Source of the DNA: Diabrotica undecimpunctata
Lineage: Eukaryota; Arthropoda; Insecta; Coleoptera; Chrysomelidae
Length of the DNA stretch: 64,000 nucleotides
Direction: 5' to 3'
Assembly: GCF_040954645.1 (NCBI RefSeq)
Contig: NC_092813.1
Location: forward strand, 18,545,235 to 18,609,234
Of this stretch, positions 11,362 through 21,778 are shown in pieces. Positions within the stretch are counted from its first letter, which is position 1. The number at the start of each line of letters is the position of its first letter. The notes below the pieces were generated by a model. That model ran no database searches. It worked only from the letters and a program-made list of their open reading frames with translations, and was not told the origin of the DNA. Made by a program: the position numbers and the translations under genes.

Positions 11362-11577
11362 AATGATGTGTGTTCGTTGGAGAATTAAATAACGTAACTC
11401 TGAATGAAATGCACAAATTTATTTAGATGTTAACAGTTATAAAACTATACTAACTTAAGAAATACAAACTATATCCTAAAAACCTCTCATAGTTCTTGAT
11501 CATATCATAAACACCTCGAGATTCTCAGCGTGGGTGTTAATCATCTTCTAAGTAGTCTGAATATTGAGATAAAACAC

Positions 11578-11620
<43 letters not shown>

Positions 11621-12100
11621 GGCGTGCTCGCCATAACTCCTCCCTCCTGAAGACCGAAGCTGGGGTGTCTAAGAAGGGCTTCTTTTGCAGCTTCGAAGTT
11701 TTAACTTGTAGTGAAGAGCTTCTCTAGACATACTCCGTACAGGGCAGGTAGGGCCACATGGAACAAAAAAAAACCAACCGGCAATAACTTTTCTACTTTT
11801 GTTGTTATGAGAAAGTTATAGATGAAGTGTAACACAAGGTAATCGAATTATATGTTGCAGTTATTATTGATTAAAATTCCTTTATAATATGGATAATTAA
11901 AGCTCATATCTACTACTTGATGTGTTACACTTCAACTTCGTTTAGTTAATCGCATCATAAAATGGTTCTACATTATTAAAATGAAATTTTCGAATAACCT
12001 CGTTGTCTAATATAATTTTTAGAGTTTTATTGGTAGAATTTTCATTGACTTCAAGAAGAAAAATATCGTTTTAATTTTCGGCTGTAAGAAAACTCGGGAA
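11362..12100. other. non-coding, with a (CA)n microsatellite
   Basis: Spacer after the truncated env. A nearly pure CA run lies at 11573-11618. A GC-richer block at 11630-11760 has no recognised product. An inverted pair (GAAGTGTAACACA near 11824 and TGTGTTACACTTC near 11920) could form a hairpin about 110 bases long. No gene is supported. Confidence 0.4.
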
Positions 12101-12793
12101 ACGGGACTTACAACGAAAAGTAACTCGGTAGAAGTGACCCACATATAAACACCGATAAGGGTCGGAGATTCGACGGGTTGACTGGTCGACGACTCTTTTC
12201 GCGGTGTAGAACGGGGAAGGAGATAACCAGCGAAATAACAAGAAAAGTCCAAGGAAAATATTGTAAGAATGGACAGCGACGAATACTCTACAGATGAAGG
12301 AAGAAAAAGGAAAGGAGAAAATATAGATTTTTTTGTAAACAGCAAAAAACACCAAGAACTCCTACAAAACGCCAAACAACTGAATCTGAAAAATTAGACC
12401 AGTTATTAATAATGATGAAAGAAATGAACACAACTCAAAAAGATATGAAGCAAGAATAGAAAGAAATAAAAACTGAAATAAGAGAAATTAAAGACCAACA
12501 AAACAAAACAAACGAAGCTCTACTAAAACTGACAGTAGAAAACGAACGAATTCAAAAAAGAAAATCAGGATATAAGAAAAGAGAATTCAGAAATAAGGAG
12601 AGAGTTACAAGAAATGAAAAAAGCAGTCCAAATAATCGAAAAAAATAAAAGAAAAAACAACATTGTAATGAATGGTCTAAAAATGGATACAAATGAACCA
12701 AGCAGCCTAAAAGAAAGAATAAAAGGACTTTTTAATAAACATCTTCAAATTGATATTACACCTACAACAGTAAAAAAACTGTTCAAGAACAAC
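12101..12793 (+). pseudogene. LINE 5' end and ORF1 fragment
   Basis: The ATG at 12270 (MDSDEYSTDEGRKRKG) begins a highly charged protein of Glu/Lys/Gln/Asn repeats with coiled-coil character (12400-12640), followed by KKAVQIIEKNKRKNNIVMNG. That last block resembles the coiled-coil to RNA-binding-domain junction of LINE ORF1 proteins. The preceding ~170 bases (12100-12270) are GC-richer and look like a LINE 5' UTR. An in-frame stop (12459) and frame changes break it, and at about 12793 it is cut by the minus-strand gypsy integrase fragment. Clade uncertain. Confidence 0.55.
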
Positions 12794-13700
12794 ATATGGT
12801 CCTGTATTTAATACCGATTTTGGTGTATTTGGATTTCTTGGTCTTTTTAAAAAAATTTTATCTCCAACTTTATACTTTACTTCCAAATTACTCGTTCTTA
12901 AGTTATCAAAACGGTTCTTTTGCTTTTTCCTTTGATCGCATTGTTTTTCCCTTATATTTTCTAACTGATTATTATACGAAATTTCATCAAATTCTCATCC
13001 TGATCCAAATTCCGGATAAAAAATCATTTTTATAAGGAAATACTACACTATAGGGTGTAGTGGATGTTGAATGATGTTTACTAGAATTATATGAGTGTAT
13101 AGCGACTAAAAGTGCATCTTCTAAGTCGCACTGGTTATGTTCTAAAAGATAACTTCGCAAAGTATCTGTTATGGTAGCATGGAAACGCTCAATTATACCG
13201 TTAGAGGCATGGTACTCAGACGAAGTAAGGTGCCATTCGATATTCAATGAATTAATTAAACTTTCCACCTTTTTATTATTAAATTCACCCCCGTGATCTG
13301 ACATAATCATCTTAGGAAGGCCGAAAAGCGAAAATTAATTTTTTAATTTACTAATTATTGTTTCTGGGTTTTTATCAGTTCAAATATACGCTTGTGCAAA
13401 TTTTGTTAGATTATCTATAACGGTAAGCATTTTTTGTTTATCAAAAAAGAACAGGTCTACAGATAAAGCCTCAAATGGTTTCTCCGGAGAAGGCCTTACA
13501 TTTAAACCTTGAGTACGATTCCTACGATCAAATTTTGAGAGTTGACAAGTAGGGTATAAAGTAATAAATTCGGTTATTTCTCTATACATATTTTTCCATT
13601 TATAAAGTTGTCAAATTTTGTCTGCAGTTTCATTAATTCCTTTGTGATAATTACCCGGGTCGTTGTGATATTCGAAAATTATCCTTTCTCTATCCCGGTG
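12793..13700 (-). pseudogene. Ty3/gypsy integrase fragment
   Basis: Minus-strand piece of a second gypsy-type integrase, N-terminus at the right. About 13690-13590 has the HH part of the zinc domain. 13589-13380 (ITLYPTCQLSKFD, then EALSVDLFFFDKQKMLTVID) carries the first catalytic Asp. 13310-12987 carries SDHGGEFNNKK with the second Asp and GIIERFHATITDTL with the Glu. A frame change near 12995 leads into the basic C-terminal domain (VGDKIFLKRPRNPNTPK). It is related to, but clearly not the same element as, the errantivirus at 5.9-11.4 kb. No LTR or other domain accompanies it. Confidence 0.8.
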
Positions 13701-13987
<287 letters not shown>

Positions 13988-14330
13988 TTATTTACGGTAA
14001 CAATTGACTTCCCACATGTAAAGTTGTAGGTTCAATTGGCTTCCGCTGGTCAATTGGCATCCGGTATTCGGATGCCAATTGACCTCTTCAAAATAATATC
14101 AGAAACGCATAGTGGATGATATTATAAGGCTCTTTACGCGATATGAACCCGGAATCCAATTGGACCGTTTTTGATTCGTAAATAAATCGTAGTTCGAGGC
14201 AAAAAATAAGCAGCGCCACCATCGATTTGTGTATATTGAGTTGAAGCGATATTCATGTCGTTACAGCTTAGCGGTTCAATTGGCATCTACAGGATGTGAT
14301 ACGATTTTGGAAGCCAGTTAGTCACTTAGA
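13988..14330. repeat. dispersed hairpin repeat, copy 1
   Basis: Non-coding repeat following a TA run. It contains several variants of a CAATTGGCATCC motif and a perfect hairpin: TCAATTGGCATCCG and CGGATGCCAATTGA separated by 5 bases (14048-14080). A diverged second copy follows another TA run at about 20705-20810 in the same order and orientation (for example GTTCAATTGGCTTCCG here, GTTCAATCGAGCTCCG there). Probably a non-autonomous element or satellite-derived unit; class unknown. Confidence 0.55.
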
Positions 14331-14943
14331 TTGTCTTAGATTCCAGGTTTATAAAGGTTCGAGTAACATCTGGTCGATTCGCGTTTGAGTTTAATTCTTA
14401 GAATGGATATTTTTTGTTTAGTTTTTGGATTTACAATATATTATTGGTTTTATCTTACTTTCTTGTTATCTGCAGTCTTTTATTCTTTTTGAAAGGTTTT
14501 ATAACCTTATTTCTCAGCGCCATGTGTATAATTTTTTGAAGCACATTGCTAAAACGTTGTGTATTAAAAAGCATTTAATGTTAGGGGTTGTAAATGCATT
14601 AAAAATGTTGTGAATTTTGAAAATGTGGTTTGGCGCTGTGTTAATAAGATTCTTTCGTTAAGATGCTTAGTTTTTATCTATCTCTGGTTATGCTTTGTCT
14701 TTTTTTCTGTCAAAATATTAACTAATATTATAAATGTGAGTATAAGGTGTTTGTCGGCTTGTTTTTTTTCGCATTCCCTGTTTAACTTTTTAACCGATCA
14801 TATTGATTATTTTTGCAATTTTGACAGGGACACAAATAAGCACAGATGATACATTTTATTAAAAAAAGTTGTATTTTCAAGGGATACTTCTCGGCAGAAG
14901 ACGCCATCACAATCGAATCGAGGATAAAAGCTAGTATTTTATA
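14331..14943. other. no gene recognised
   Basis: T-rich plus strand with two adjacent small frames (14425-14613, 14610-14849) whose translations are hydrophobic and low in complexity, as expected from T-rich sequence. Nothing recognisable on either strand. Confidence 0.35.
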
Positions 14944-15129
14944 TGTAAATGAGAATGCAATCCACTCTTAACTGATCAACATTTAATATGTCATCACAGG
15001 TGTTCCGTGTGCAATGCTGCTAGGTCACCTATGTGATCAGTTAAGAGTGGATTGCATTCTCATTTACATTTGAGATTCAGAGGACCTTGTCCCCTTAAGC
15101 AGAACGGACAACTTTCCAATGGAGAAGCC

Positions 15130-15177
15130 AAGCGTCACTGATGAGGTCTGGCGGACCGAAACTGCTGTTTGGCGTTT
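15130..15177 (+). ncRNA. Hammerhead ribozyme candidate, copy 1
   Basis: Best-preserved of the three. Stem I strand AAGCGTCA, core CTGATGA (15138-15144), stem II GGTC/GACC with loop TGGCG, core GAAA (15158-15161), a very short stem III (AC/GT) with loop TGCT, then the cleavage position after GTT and stem I partner TGGCGTTT, which pairs with AAGCGTCA over 8 bp including two G-U wobbles. This is type I topology, with the short stem III seen in Penelope-associated hammerheads. The cleavage triplet would be GUU instead of the usual GUC. Confidence 0.7.
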
Positions 15178-15496
15178 CACACTTGATGGGTTGTGTTGAT
15201 CTGCGACCATTGGATCAATAGTATAATTCAATGCCAGTAGGTGTATTACCCCTCGGAGTAGTGGTTTTTGTTGATCCAAACATAATTGGTTGGGTTTCGG
15301 TGACCTAAACCGATCAGCAAAGGGCTCTTGTTGTTCCAAGTTGTACATGGGTGACCTGGTAGCATTGCACACGGAACACCGGTGATGACATATTAAATGT
15401 TGATCAGTTAAGAATGGATTGCATTCTCATTTACATTTGAGATGCAGAGGACCTTGTCCCCTTAAGAAGAACGGACAACTTTCCAATGGAGAAGCC

Positions 15497-15544
15497 AAGC
15501 ATCACTGATGAGGTCTGGCGGACCGCAACAACTGTTTGGCGTTT
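15497..15544 (+). ncRNA. Hammerhead candidate, copy 2 (mutated)
   Basis: Same position in the second 367-bp unit. CTGATGA and stem II GGTC/GACC are kept, but the GAAA core reads GCAA, and a change to AAGCATCA breaks one stem I pair. Probably inactive. Confidence 0.55.
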
Positions 15545-15863
15545 CACACTTGATGGGTTGTGTTGTGCTGCGACCATTGGATCAATAGTATAATTCAATG
15601 CCGGTAGGGGTATTAGCCCTCGGAGTAGTTGTTTCTGTTGATCTAAACATAATTAATTGGGTTTCGGCGGCCTAAACCGATCAGCAAATGGCTCTTGTTG
15701 TTCCAAGCTGTACATGGGTGACCTGGCAGCATTGCACACGGAACACCTGTGATGACATATTAAATGTTGATCAGTTAAGAGTGGATTGCATTCTCATTTA
15801 CATTTGAGATTCAGAGGACCTTGTCCCCTTAAGCAGAACGGACAACTTTCCAATGGAGAAGCC

Positions 15864-15911
15864 AAGCGTCACTGATAAGGTCTGGCGGACCGAAACAGCT
15901 GTTTGGCGTTT
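15864..15911 (+). ncRNA. Hammerhead candidate, copy 3 (mutated)
   Basis: Same position in the third unit. Stem I, stem II and GAAA are kept, but the first core reads CTGATAA in place of CTGATGA, which should abolish activity. Confidence 0.55.
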
Positions 15912-16078
15912 CACACTTGATGGGTTGTGTTGTTCTGCGACCATTGGATCAATAGTATAATTCAATGCCGGTAGGGGTATTAGCCCACGGAGTAGTTGTT
16001 TCTGTTGATCCAATCATAATTGGTTGGGTTTCGGTGACCTAAACCGATCAGCAAATGGCTCTTGTTGTTCTTAATATA

Positions 16079-16614
16079 TTTAAATGCTGGTGTTATTCTT
16101 TTCTTTTGATCTGTCTGACTATTTTAGTTAATATATTACCTGTATATGACGTGATCGAGCAATATATTGTATTGGGCTTTTTCTCTTGTGGTGGGAAGAT
16201 TGATTTAAGGGCTTTCTTGAGTAGTTTTTGCTGTAACATTTTGTTTATTATGTGTTCGTTGTATCCAATATTTATTGCTATAAGTTTAATGATATTCAAT
16301 TCGATTTCGAAGTTATTATTTGACATTGGGATTTCTGTCAATCTGTGGAACATACTATAGTAGGCTGCTAATTTATGTTGTGCAGGATGGGATAAAGTAC
16401 TGTGTATGGTTGTGTCAGTATGTATAGGTTTATGAAATACAGAGAACTCGTGTTTGTTTTCAATTCTTATAATTTTTAAGTCTAGAAAATTTATTGACTG
16501 GTTTTGTTTTATTTCTCTTGTAAATTTAATATTACTATGGATTGAATTAACGTATGATAAGATTTGGCCAAATTCATGAAACATAAAATAATGCAATGTC
16601 AAAACATGTAGCAT
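16079..16614 (-). pseudogene. Penelope-like element RT, C-terminal fragment
   Basis: Minus-strand fragment of a Penelope-like reverse transcriptase, open from 16614 to 16093. Diagnostic blocks: FGQILSYVNSIHSNIKFTRE, SINFLDLKIIRIENKHEF (the conserved FLDL after the RT palm), FHKPIHTDTTIHSTLSHPAQ, HKLAAYYSMFHRL and INIGYNEHIINKML. The catalytic YxDD lies upstream and is absent: the fragment is 5'-truncated near 16570. The GIY-YIG endonuclease that should follow is also absent, since after FKYIKNNKS (about 16060) the sequence runs straight into the 367-bp repeat. The RT lies on the strand opposite to the hammerhead motifs. Confidence 0.85.
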
Positions 16615-16637
16615 GTTATTAATTATTCATACTTTAT

Positions 16638-17528
16638 ATGAAGCTGCAGAGATTACCTTTAGATATTTATTTAAAACATCATGATTCTCAATCTTCTAAA
16701 GAGTTTGAGAAAGTCCTAACAGAAACCGAGAAAATTTTAGTTCACTCTTTAAAACGCATAGTAATAAGAGGTAAGAGAGGTAGAGGCGTACCTGTTCTGT
16801 TTGACAAATTGACCAAAAGTGGAGTTGACACTTTAATTAAATATAGGAATAATTTTTTTACCTCTTACAACGAATACCTATTTGGCATACCGAATACTAT
16901 TAACTGCATCAGTGGATATCATGTTCTCAGAAAGCATGCTTCTAAGGTGTTGAATGATGCAAACAAAATCACTACCCTCACGTCAACTCGCCTCAGAAAA
17001 CACTTAGCAACAATAATACAAATTTTAAAAATGGAAAAGGGTGAACTAGAACAACTAGCAAAATTTATGGGGCGTACCTCAAAAACTCATGATGAGTGGT
17101 ATCGTCTCCCGTCAGACATTTACCAAACCGCAAAAGTTTCCAAAATATTATTGCTCGCTCAAAACACTAATATTGACCAATATAAAAATCGAAATTTAAA
17201 TGAGATTGAAGTCGATAACGAGATATTGGAAGACGCAGAAGAAGCTGATAGTGACGAAGAAAATACTAATCAACCTATTCTTCAACAAAATGAAGTAAAC
17301 ATCCCGTCACAAAATAGAATACAGGAGAAAGGTAAACGTATTTTAGTTCCATGGACAAAAGAGGAAAAAGAACTTACGCAAAAATTCTTTGCACGTCATA
17401 TTAAGAAGAAAATTCCGCCAAAAAAAATGGAAGTTTTAAATTTGGTAGAAAAGTATCCAAATGTTTTTAAAAACAGGAAATGGGACACAATAAAAGTATT
17501 TGTACAAAATAAATATAAATCACAATAA
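16638..17528 (+). CDS. Tyrosine-recombinase-like protein, N-truncated
   Basis: An intact 296-codon frame of a repeat-family protein common in insect and fish genomes that I associate with Crypton-like tyrosine recombinases. Residues 30-100: VIRGKRGRGVPVLFDKLTKS then NEYLFGIP. Residues 118-150: TSTRLRKHLATIIQILKM, matching the R..KH..AT box of the recombinase core. Then QLAKFMGRTSKTHDEWYRLP, where relatives usually have G-H in place of G-R; the Tyr of EWYRL would be the nucleophile. A Myb/SANT-like basic tail follows an acidic linker (WTKEEKELTQKFFARHIKKK). The Met is probably not the native start: the protein begins part-way through the usual fold and a stop lies just upstream. The superfamily call is from memory of the motifs; moderate confidence. 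Confidence 0.55.
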   Translation: MKLQRLPLDIYLKHHDSQSSKEFEKVLTETEKILVHSLKRIVIRGKRGRGVPVLFDKLTKSGVDTLIKYRNNFFTSYNEYLFGIPNTINCISGYHVLRKHASKVLNDANKITTLTSTRLRKHLATIIQILKMEKGELEQLAKFMGRTSKTHDEWYRLPSDIYQTAKVSKILLLAQNTNIDQYKNRNLNEIEVDNEILEDAEEADSDEENTNQPILQQNEVNIPSQNRIQEKGKRILVPWTKEEKELTQKFFARHIKKKIPPKKMEVLNLVEKYPNVFKNRKWDTIKVFVQNKYKSQ

Positions 17529-17904
17529 TTCATTCAAGTGGTTACGAGTTTCAATAAAATATTCTATTACAATCCTATAGTTTTAATGTATCCTTCATTA
17601 CTTTCTTATTGAATTAAACCTAATTTTATTAACGTTTTAAAACGTCGTCATATTAATATTTTCTCTTGGATTTTGTAAATCCAATGAAATGTTGTAGATA
17701 GAATTTGAGGTTGGACAAACATTCATTTTTTCTTAGCTGTTCTAGTTTTAAAATAAAGTTTCTAACTAGTCTATGTTTCTAATGGTAATAGTGGGTTTTG
17801 TACAATTGCTAACGTATAGACTTTACCTATTTTACGTTTTTATCGAGGCTATTTTTTTTTAAATAAACCCGGTGTGGTCAATGTTGATTATTTCCATACG
17901 ACAT
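17529..17904. other. 3' flank, no gene
   Basis: AT-rich sequence after the recombinase-like frame. AATAAA at 17552 could serve as its polyadenylation signal. Nothing else recognised. Confidence 0.4.
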
Positions 17905-18860
17905 GTGAGTCCTAAAGTAACGGATAAATTCAATATTTTTGTAACTAAAAATATTTTGACGAAATCCTCGTACAGGTCGATTTTTGTTTTTTGTTGTGCA
18001 TTTTTTCAATATAATCTTTTTATACAGGGCGTGTCGTGTAAGAGTGGCCAATACCAACTTTCTTATTTTAAATACAACACCCTGTATATTATTATGTCTT
18101 TTGATTTCTAAGAATATTCTAGATAAAATTTATATTCAATCTTCTATTCCTATCTTTAACTGTTTTTGAGTAATCGAGGTTGGAAAAGTGACAATTGCTC
18201 ACAAAATCTAAACAGTTCGATCTAGAGTAAAATGGTTTTTATATTAAGACAAAAGCTTTTTGTATTTACAAAAAGCTTTTGTCTTTATATTGATTCAGGG
18301 TATACAGCCAACTATTGGATTTGGTCCATTTTAATTAGTTTTTATATTACTATCTTAGTTTTTAATATGCTATCTAGTGGTATTAAATAAAAATAAAATA
18401 CGAAAATTGTCGTGGTCGGCCCTAAATTTCAAAATTTGTCATTTTGAATATAATCCTATCATCTCTGGGTTTGATACCACTAGATAGCATATTAAAAAGT
18501 AAGATAATAATGTAAAAACCATTTTACTCTAGGTCGAACTGTTTAGATTTTGTGAGGAAAAATACACGAAATGTCACTTTTCCAACCTCGATTATTTAAA
18601 AACGGTTAAAGATAAGAATAGAAGATTAAATATAAATTTTACCTAATATTCTAAGAAATTCAAAAATATAATAATACACAGGGTGTTGTATCTAAAATAA
18701 GAAAGTTGGTATTGGCCACTGTTACACGACACGCCCTGTATAAAAAGATTCTATTGAAAAAAATGCACAACAAAAAATAAAAACCGACCTACATGAGGAT
18801 TTCGTCAAAAGATTTTTAGTTACAAAAATATTGAATTTATCCGTTACCTTAGGACCTCAC
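17905..18860. repeat. ~950-bp palindrome (foldback element)
   Basis: Two long inverted arms: 17905-18240 plus 18335-18385 on the left, 18475-18860 on the right, separated by a ~90-base centre. Matching blocks in reverse order include AACGGATAAATTCAATATTT, ACAGGGCGTGTCGTGTAA, AACTTTCTTATTTTA and AAATGGTTTTTAT. The left arm alone carries an ~90-bp insertion (18246-18334) that begins with a perfect 40-base hairpin. Each arm also contains an ATACAGGG...CCCTGTAT pair. No coding capacity; it looks like a foldback or long-TIR non-autonomous element. The small ORFs at 17872-18169 are not genes. Confidence 0.8.
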
Positions 18861-20454
18861 TGTATATAAATCACAATGGATCATTTTATGTACCATTATA
18901 GGTATGTGCCATGTATAGCCTTGATAAAGACTTAAAATAAAGTAAAAACATTGGCAAATTTTAAACATTAACTAGGTTTTAATTGTCCCTAACCCACTAT
19001 TACCATTAGAAGCTATTAAGTGGACACTACTCCTAAAACTTTGTTTACGTTGTAAGCTATGTATCGCCATTTTAAAAAGAGAGACCAAGAAATTTTGTAA
19101 ATTATATGTTTGCAACTGTGTTTCTTACAAAAACCTTTTGTATGTATATAACTTCTTTATTATTCACTTCTAATGAAGTTAAGAGATAAAATACTGATTC
19201 TGAATTTTGTTTAAAAGAAGTGTACCTTTAAACATTTGATTTTCAACTTCTTCAAAGTTACAGTAATTTCAACATCTTTTCAATTATTGAGTACTTCAAT
19301 TCCCAAGAGATTTCAGTAATTTTATTTTATTTTTTTCTACGTAGGGCAAACACAACCATGAGATATAATCGAGACTCCATATATTTCAAACTAGGTTGAT
19401 TTTGATAAAATTGGTTTTTGTTAGGTACAGATAATAATTACCTATGTAGTGCCTTCATAACAGGTAATTCTTATTTTTATGTTACAGCCTTAAAATAAAA
19501 CATACATTATGTCGAATAAATTTTGATATATTATTTATTAACAAACGGTTAAAGAAAAACAAATATGTGTTAAAATACGACTCTTTTTTAATTATTGCTT
19601 TTCATAGTATATGGACATAATATTTTATCTCTTTTTAATGTAAAAGAATCTGGTTCGTTTTGATTGTGCATCTATTATTATATAATACCACATCAAACCA
19701 GATTCAGTGACGTACGAGAAGTATGGGCAGAGGAAAGAAAAATACACACAGTTGTAAGAAGTCAGATACCAAAAAATAAAGGAGAAAGTTATGTGCACTT
19801 TGCGTTCGGCAATAATGTGCCTGTTGTCTTAAACATCTTCACTTGCAAAAATTTTCACAGTGAGTGTTATCAAATGGTCGTATACTCTTATAAGTACTTT
19901 TGTTTGCTTTCTAAGTATTTTTCATGGACTTTGAATTTGCTAAAATATTGGAAAGTGTCATCGAAAATGCAAATCGAAGAGAAATACGAACAAGAACGAG
20001 AAAATACAGCCCATATAGCCCATAATGCGACGTAACAGCCCAAGACATGAAGTTACAATCATTGTAACATTTAATTTTAACATTTAATCCTACTATACCA
20101 GAATTTCTTTAGTAATACCAAATAATTCATTACAACAGAGCTCTTTTACTCAGGGAATAATCAGACTAGAAGTTGTTAAAAGACGATAAAACATTTTTAA
20201 ATTACTGAGCTTAAAAAATGTAAAATAAAAGTATTTAGCAAATTAAATCAAATTTGAAGCTATCATAATTTTAAAAGAAAAATATTCAATCTCGAAAAAA
20301 GCAATAACTACCTGCCTACAATTTATGGATAAAGAGTAATATACTCTAACAAGTTAAATTTTTAAACATCCGTTTCGACAACAAAATATTACAATGACTG
20401 AACAGATGAATTGACTCAGGTAGAATTCCACCGAAACCTTTAGGTATTATTGTC
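18861..20454. other. no gene recognised
   Basis: About 1.6 kb of AT-rich sequence. The largest frame (19664-20035, 123 codons) has a plausible middle (HQTRFSDVREVWAEERKIHT) but matches nothing I know and has no supporting context. No repeats stand out. Confidence 0.35.
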
Positions 20455-20634
20455 GACTTGAGTCATAAACCAATGGATGCTAAAGGTCCAAAGCCAATCG
20501 ATGCCAAAGAAACCGCAACAGCGATTGATGCCAATTGGTACCGCAACAGAATTCGCTGTATATTGTGGCCCGTGAATATTCACGGATGCCAAATGGGAAT
20601 ACTTTTCGTCCAGAAGTCAATTGGTACTACAAAG

Positions 20635-20706
<72 letters not shown>

Positions 20707-20860
20707 ACGGCATAAAGTGGACTCCGCCCATGTTAAAATTCAGGTTCAATCGAGCTCCGTGGTCAAGTGGGTACCGATATACGGAGCTCACTGACTATAA
20801 AGAGCTCAGGGCTAAATGGATGAGGATCAAAAAAACAAGTTTTGAAAAATTATTTTTTTA
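20455..20860. repeat. dispersed hairpin repeat, copy 2, with (TA)n
   Basis: Second copy of the repeat seen at 14.0 kb. A TA run occupies 20639-20704. The 3' flank (CTACGGCATAAAGTGGACTCC at its start) aligns with the flank of the 13.9-kb TA run, and the 5' side has GATGCCAA variants and a perfect 16-base palindrome, CCGTGAATATTCACGG (20570-20585). The Ile/Tyr-repeat reading frames across it (20458-20861) are artefacts of the TA run. Confidence 0.6.
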
Positions 20861-21254
20861 AGTTTAAAAACTAGAAATAAAAATAATTAACAGAACGGGC
20901 ACTTCATTTTGGTTACTAAATCTTATAGTAACTTACAGAAAACGCATAGATTATGTTTTTGGGTTATCAATTTACAAATTACTATAAATATAAATTTATT
21001 TATCTTTTGATGTCATGAAATCTTAGGCTAAATGAGTAAGGGTCCACTGACGTGTCTTAAAATGAAACTAAAAATACAGATAAGGTAGTCTATATTTTCA
21101 AAAGTAGTATCATACAGATCTGATGCTGTTGATTACACAAAGCTACAAATACAGTAGAAAATTGTTAGTAATGGATACATTGAAAAGCTTAGGTTAAGTG
21201 GCAGTGCGTCAAAATATGCTTGAGACTTTACAGAGCAATTTTTTTTTAAATACT
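20861..21254. other. no gene recognised
   Basis: AT-rich; nothing identified. Confidence 0.35.
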
Positions 21255-21650
21255 GAATATCATCTGCTTTTACAATATGCTAGCTCTGGCAGGTCAAAAC
21301 AGTCTTCTGGTAGTGCAATTTTTTTCCTCTTATGCTTAGTAACAATACTTTCTTCATTTATGCCATTAACAGTCTGACGATGTAACATCGAAGGTGATGA
21401 GAAACGATGTTTAGTTGCCGTACAGGTCTTGTTTTGAACAAACAACTTTTTGTATACAAAGGAAAAAGAAACTTAGTCCATTACTTAAATATTTCCTTGA
21501 TACCTGCTTCCAAATTGTCACTCAATTTTTTTATAATATTTTCGAATAATTGTAATTTAAAACGAACGGCGTGTATTTCGACGTTTTTTAATAACGATCT
21601 TAAAAATATTTACTGGACTAGTTTCACGTCCCTTGGCACACCCTAACATG
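21255..21650 (-). pseudogene. Unidentified decayed coding remnant
   Basis: The minus strand shows protein-like but broken text, including ALPEDCFDLPELAYCK (21260-21310) and a charged block EIHAVRFKLQLFENIIKKLS (about 21580-21520) in another frame. Composition suggests a former transposon protein. I cannot name the family. Confidence 0.3.
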
Positions 21651-21778
21651 TACTCGAAGATCATAAGTGGTTTGAAACTTTTTTAATGATAAGTGGACTC
21701 TCGTCTGGCATATATCATTTGGGGTTTATATCTATTAGATAATTATATACAAATATACTTCAAAAATATATTTCTTAA

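Larger units (their letters stand above)
14944..16078 (+). repeat. Tandem 367-bp repeat array with ribozyme motif
   Basis: Three tandem copies of a 367-bp unit: the marker AGGACCTTGTCCCCTT recurs at 15081, 15448 and 15815, exactly 367 apart. Each unit carries a hammerhead-ribozyme-like core on the plus strand. The left end is an inverted copy of the unit junction: 33 bases at 14944-14976 are the exact reverse complement of 15035-15067. The right end fuses at about 16078 to a Penelope-like RT fragment. Penelope-like elements are known to carry tandem or inverted pLTR units with hammerhead ribozymes, so this is most likely a pLTR array of such an element. A satellite with a ribozyme is the alternative. 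Long frames inside it (15064-15372 and 15798-16013, minus) merely reflect the repeat. Confidence 0.8.

Noticed and set aside
14425..14849. Two overlapping small ORFs that could be one frameshifted gene
   Set aside because: Hydrophobic low-complexity translations, no recognisable domain on either strand.
15290..15330. A second hammerhead on the minus strand (CTGATCGG...CCGAAAC)
   Set aside because: The first core would read CTGATCG in place of CTGATGA, and no cleavage-side stem I partner could be found.
15064..16013. Minus-strand frames in the 367-bp array as repeat proteins
   Set aside because: The frames are inherited from a unit whose conserved content is the plus-strand ribozyme core; codon text is interrupted in copy 2.
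20458..20861. Frames with Ile-Tyr repeats
   Set aside because: Direct translation of the (TA)n microsatellite; not a protein.
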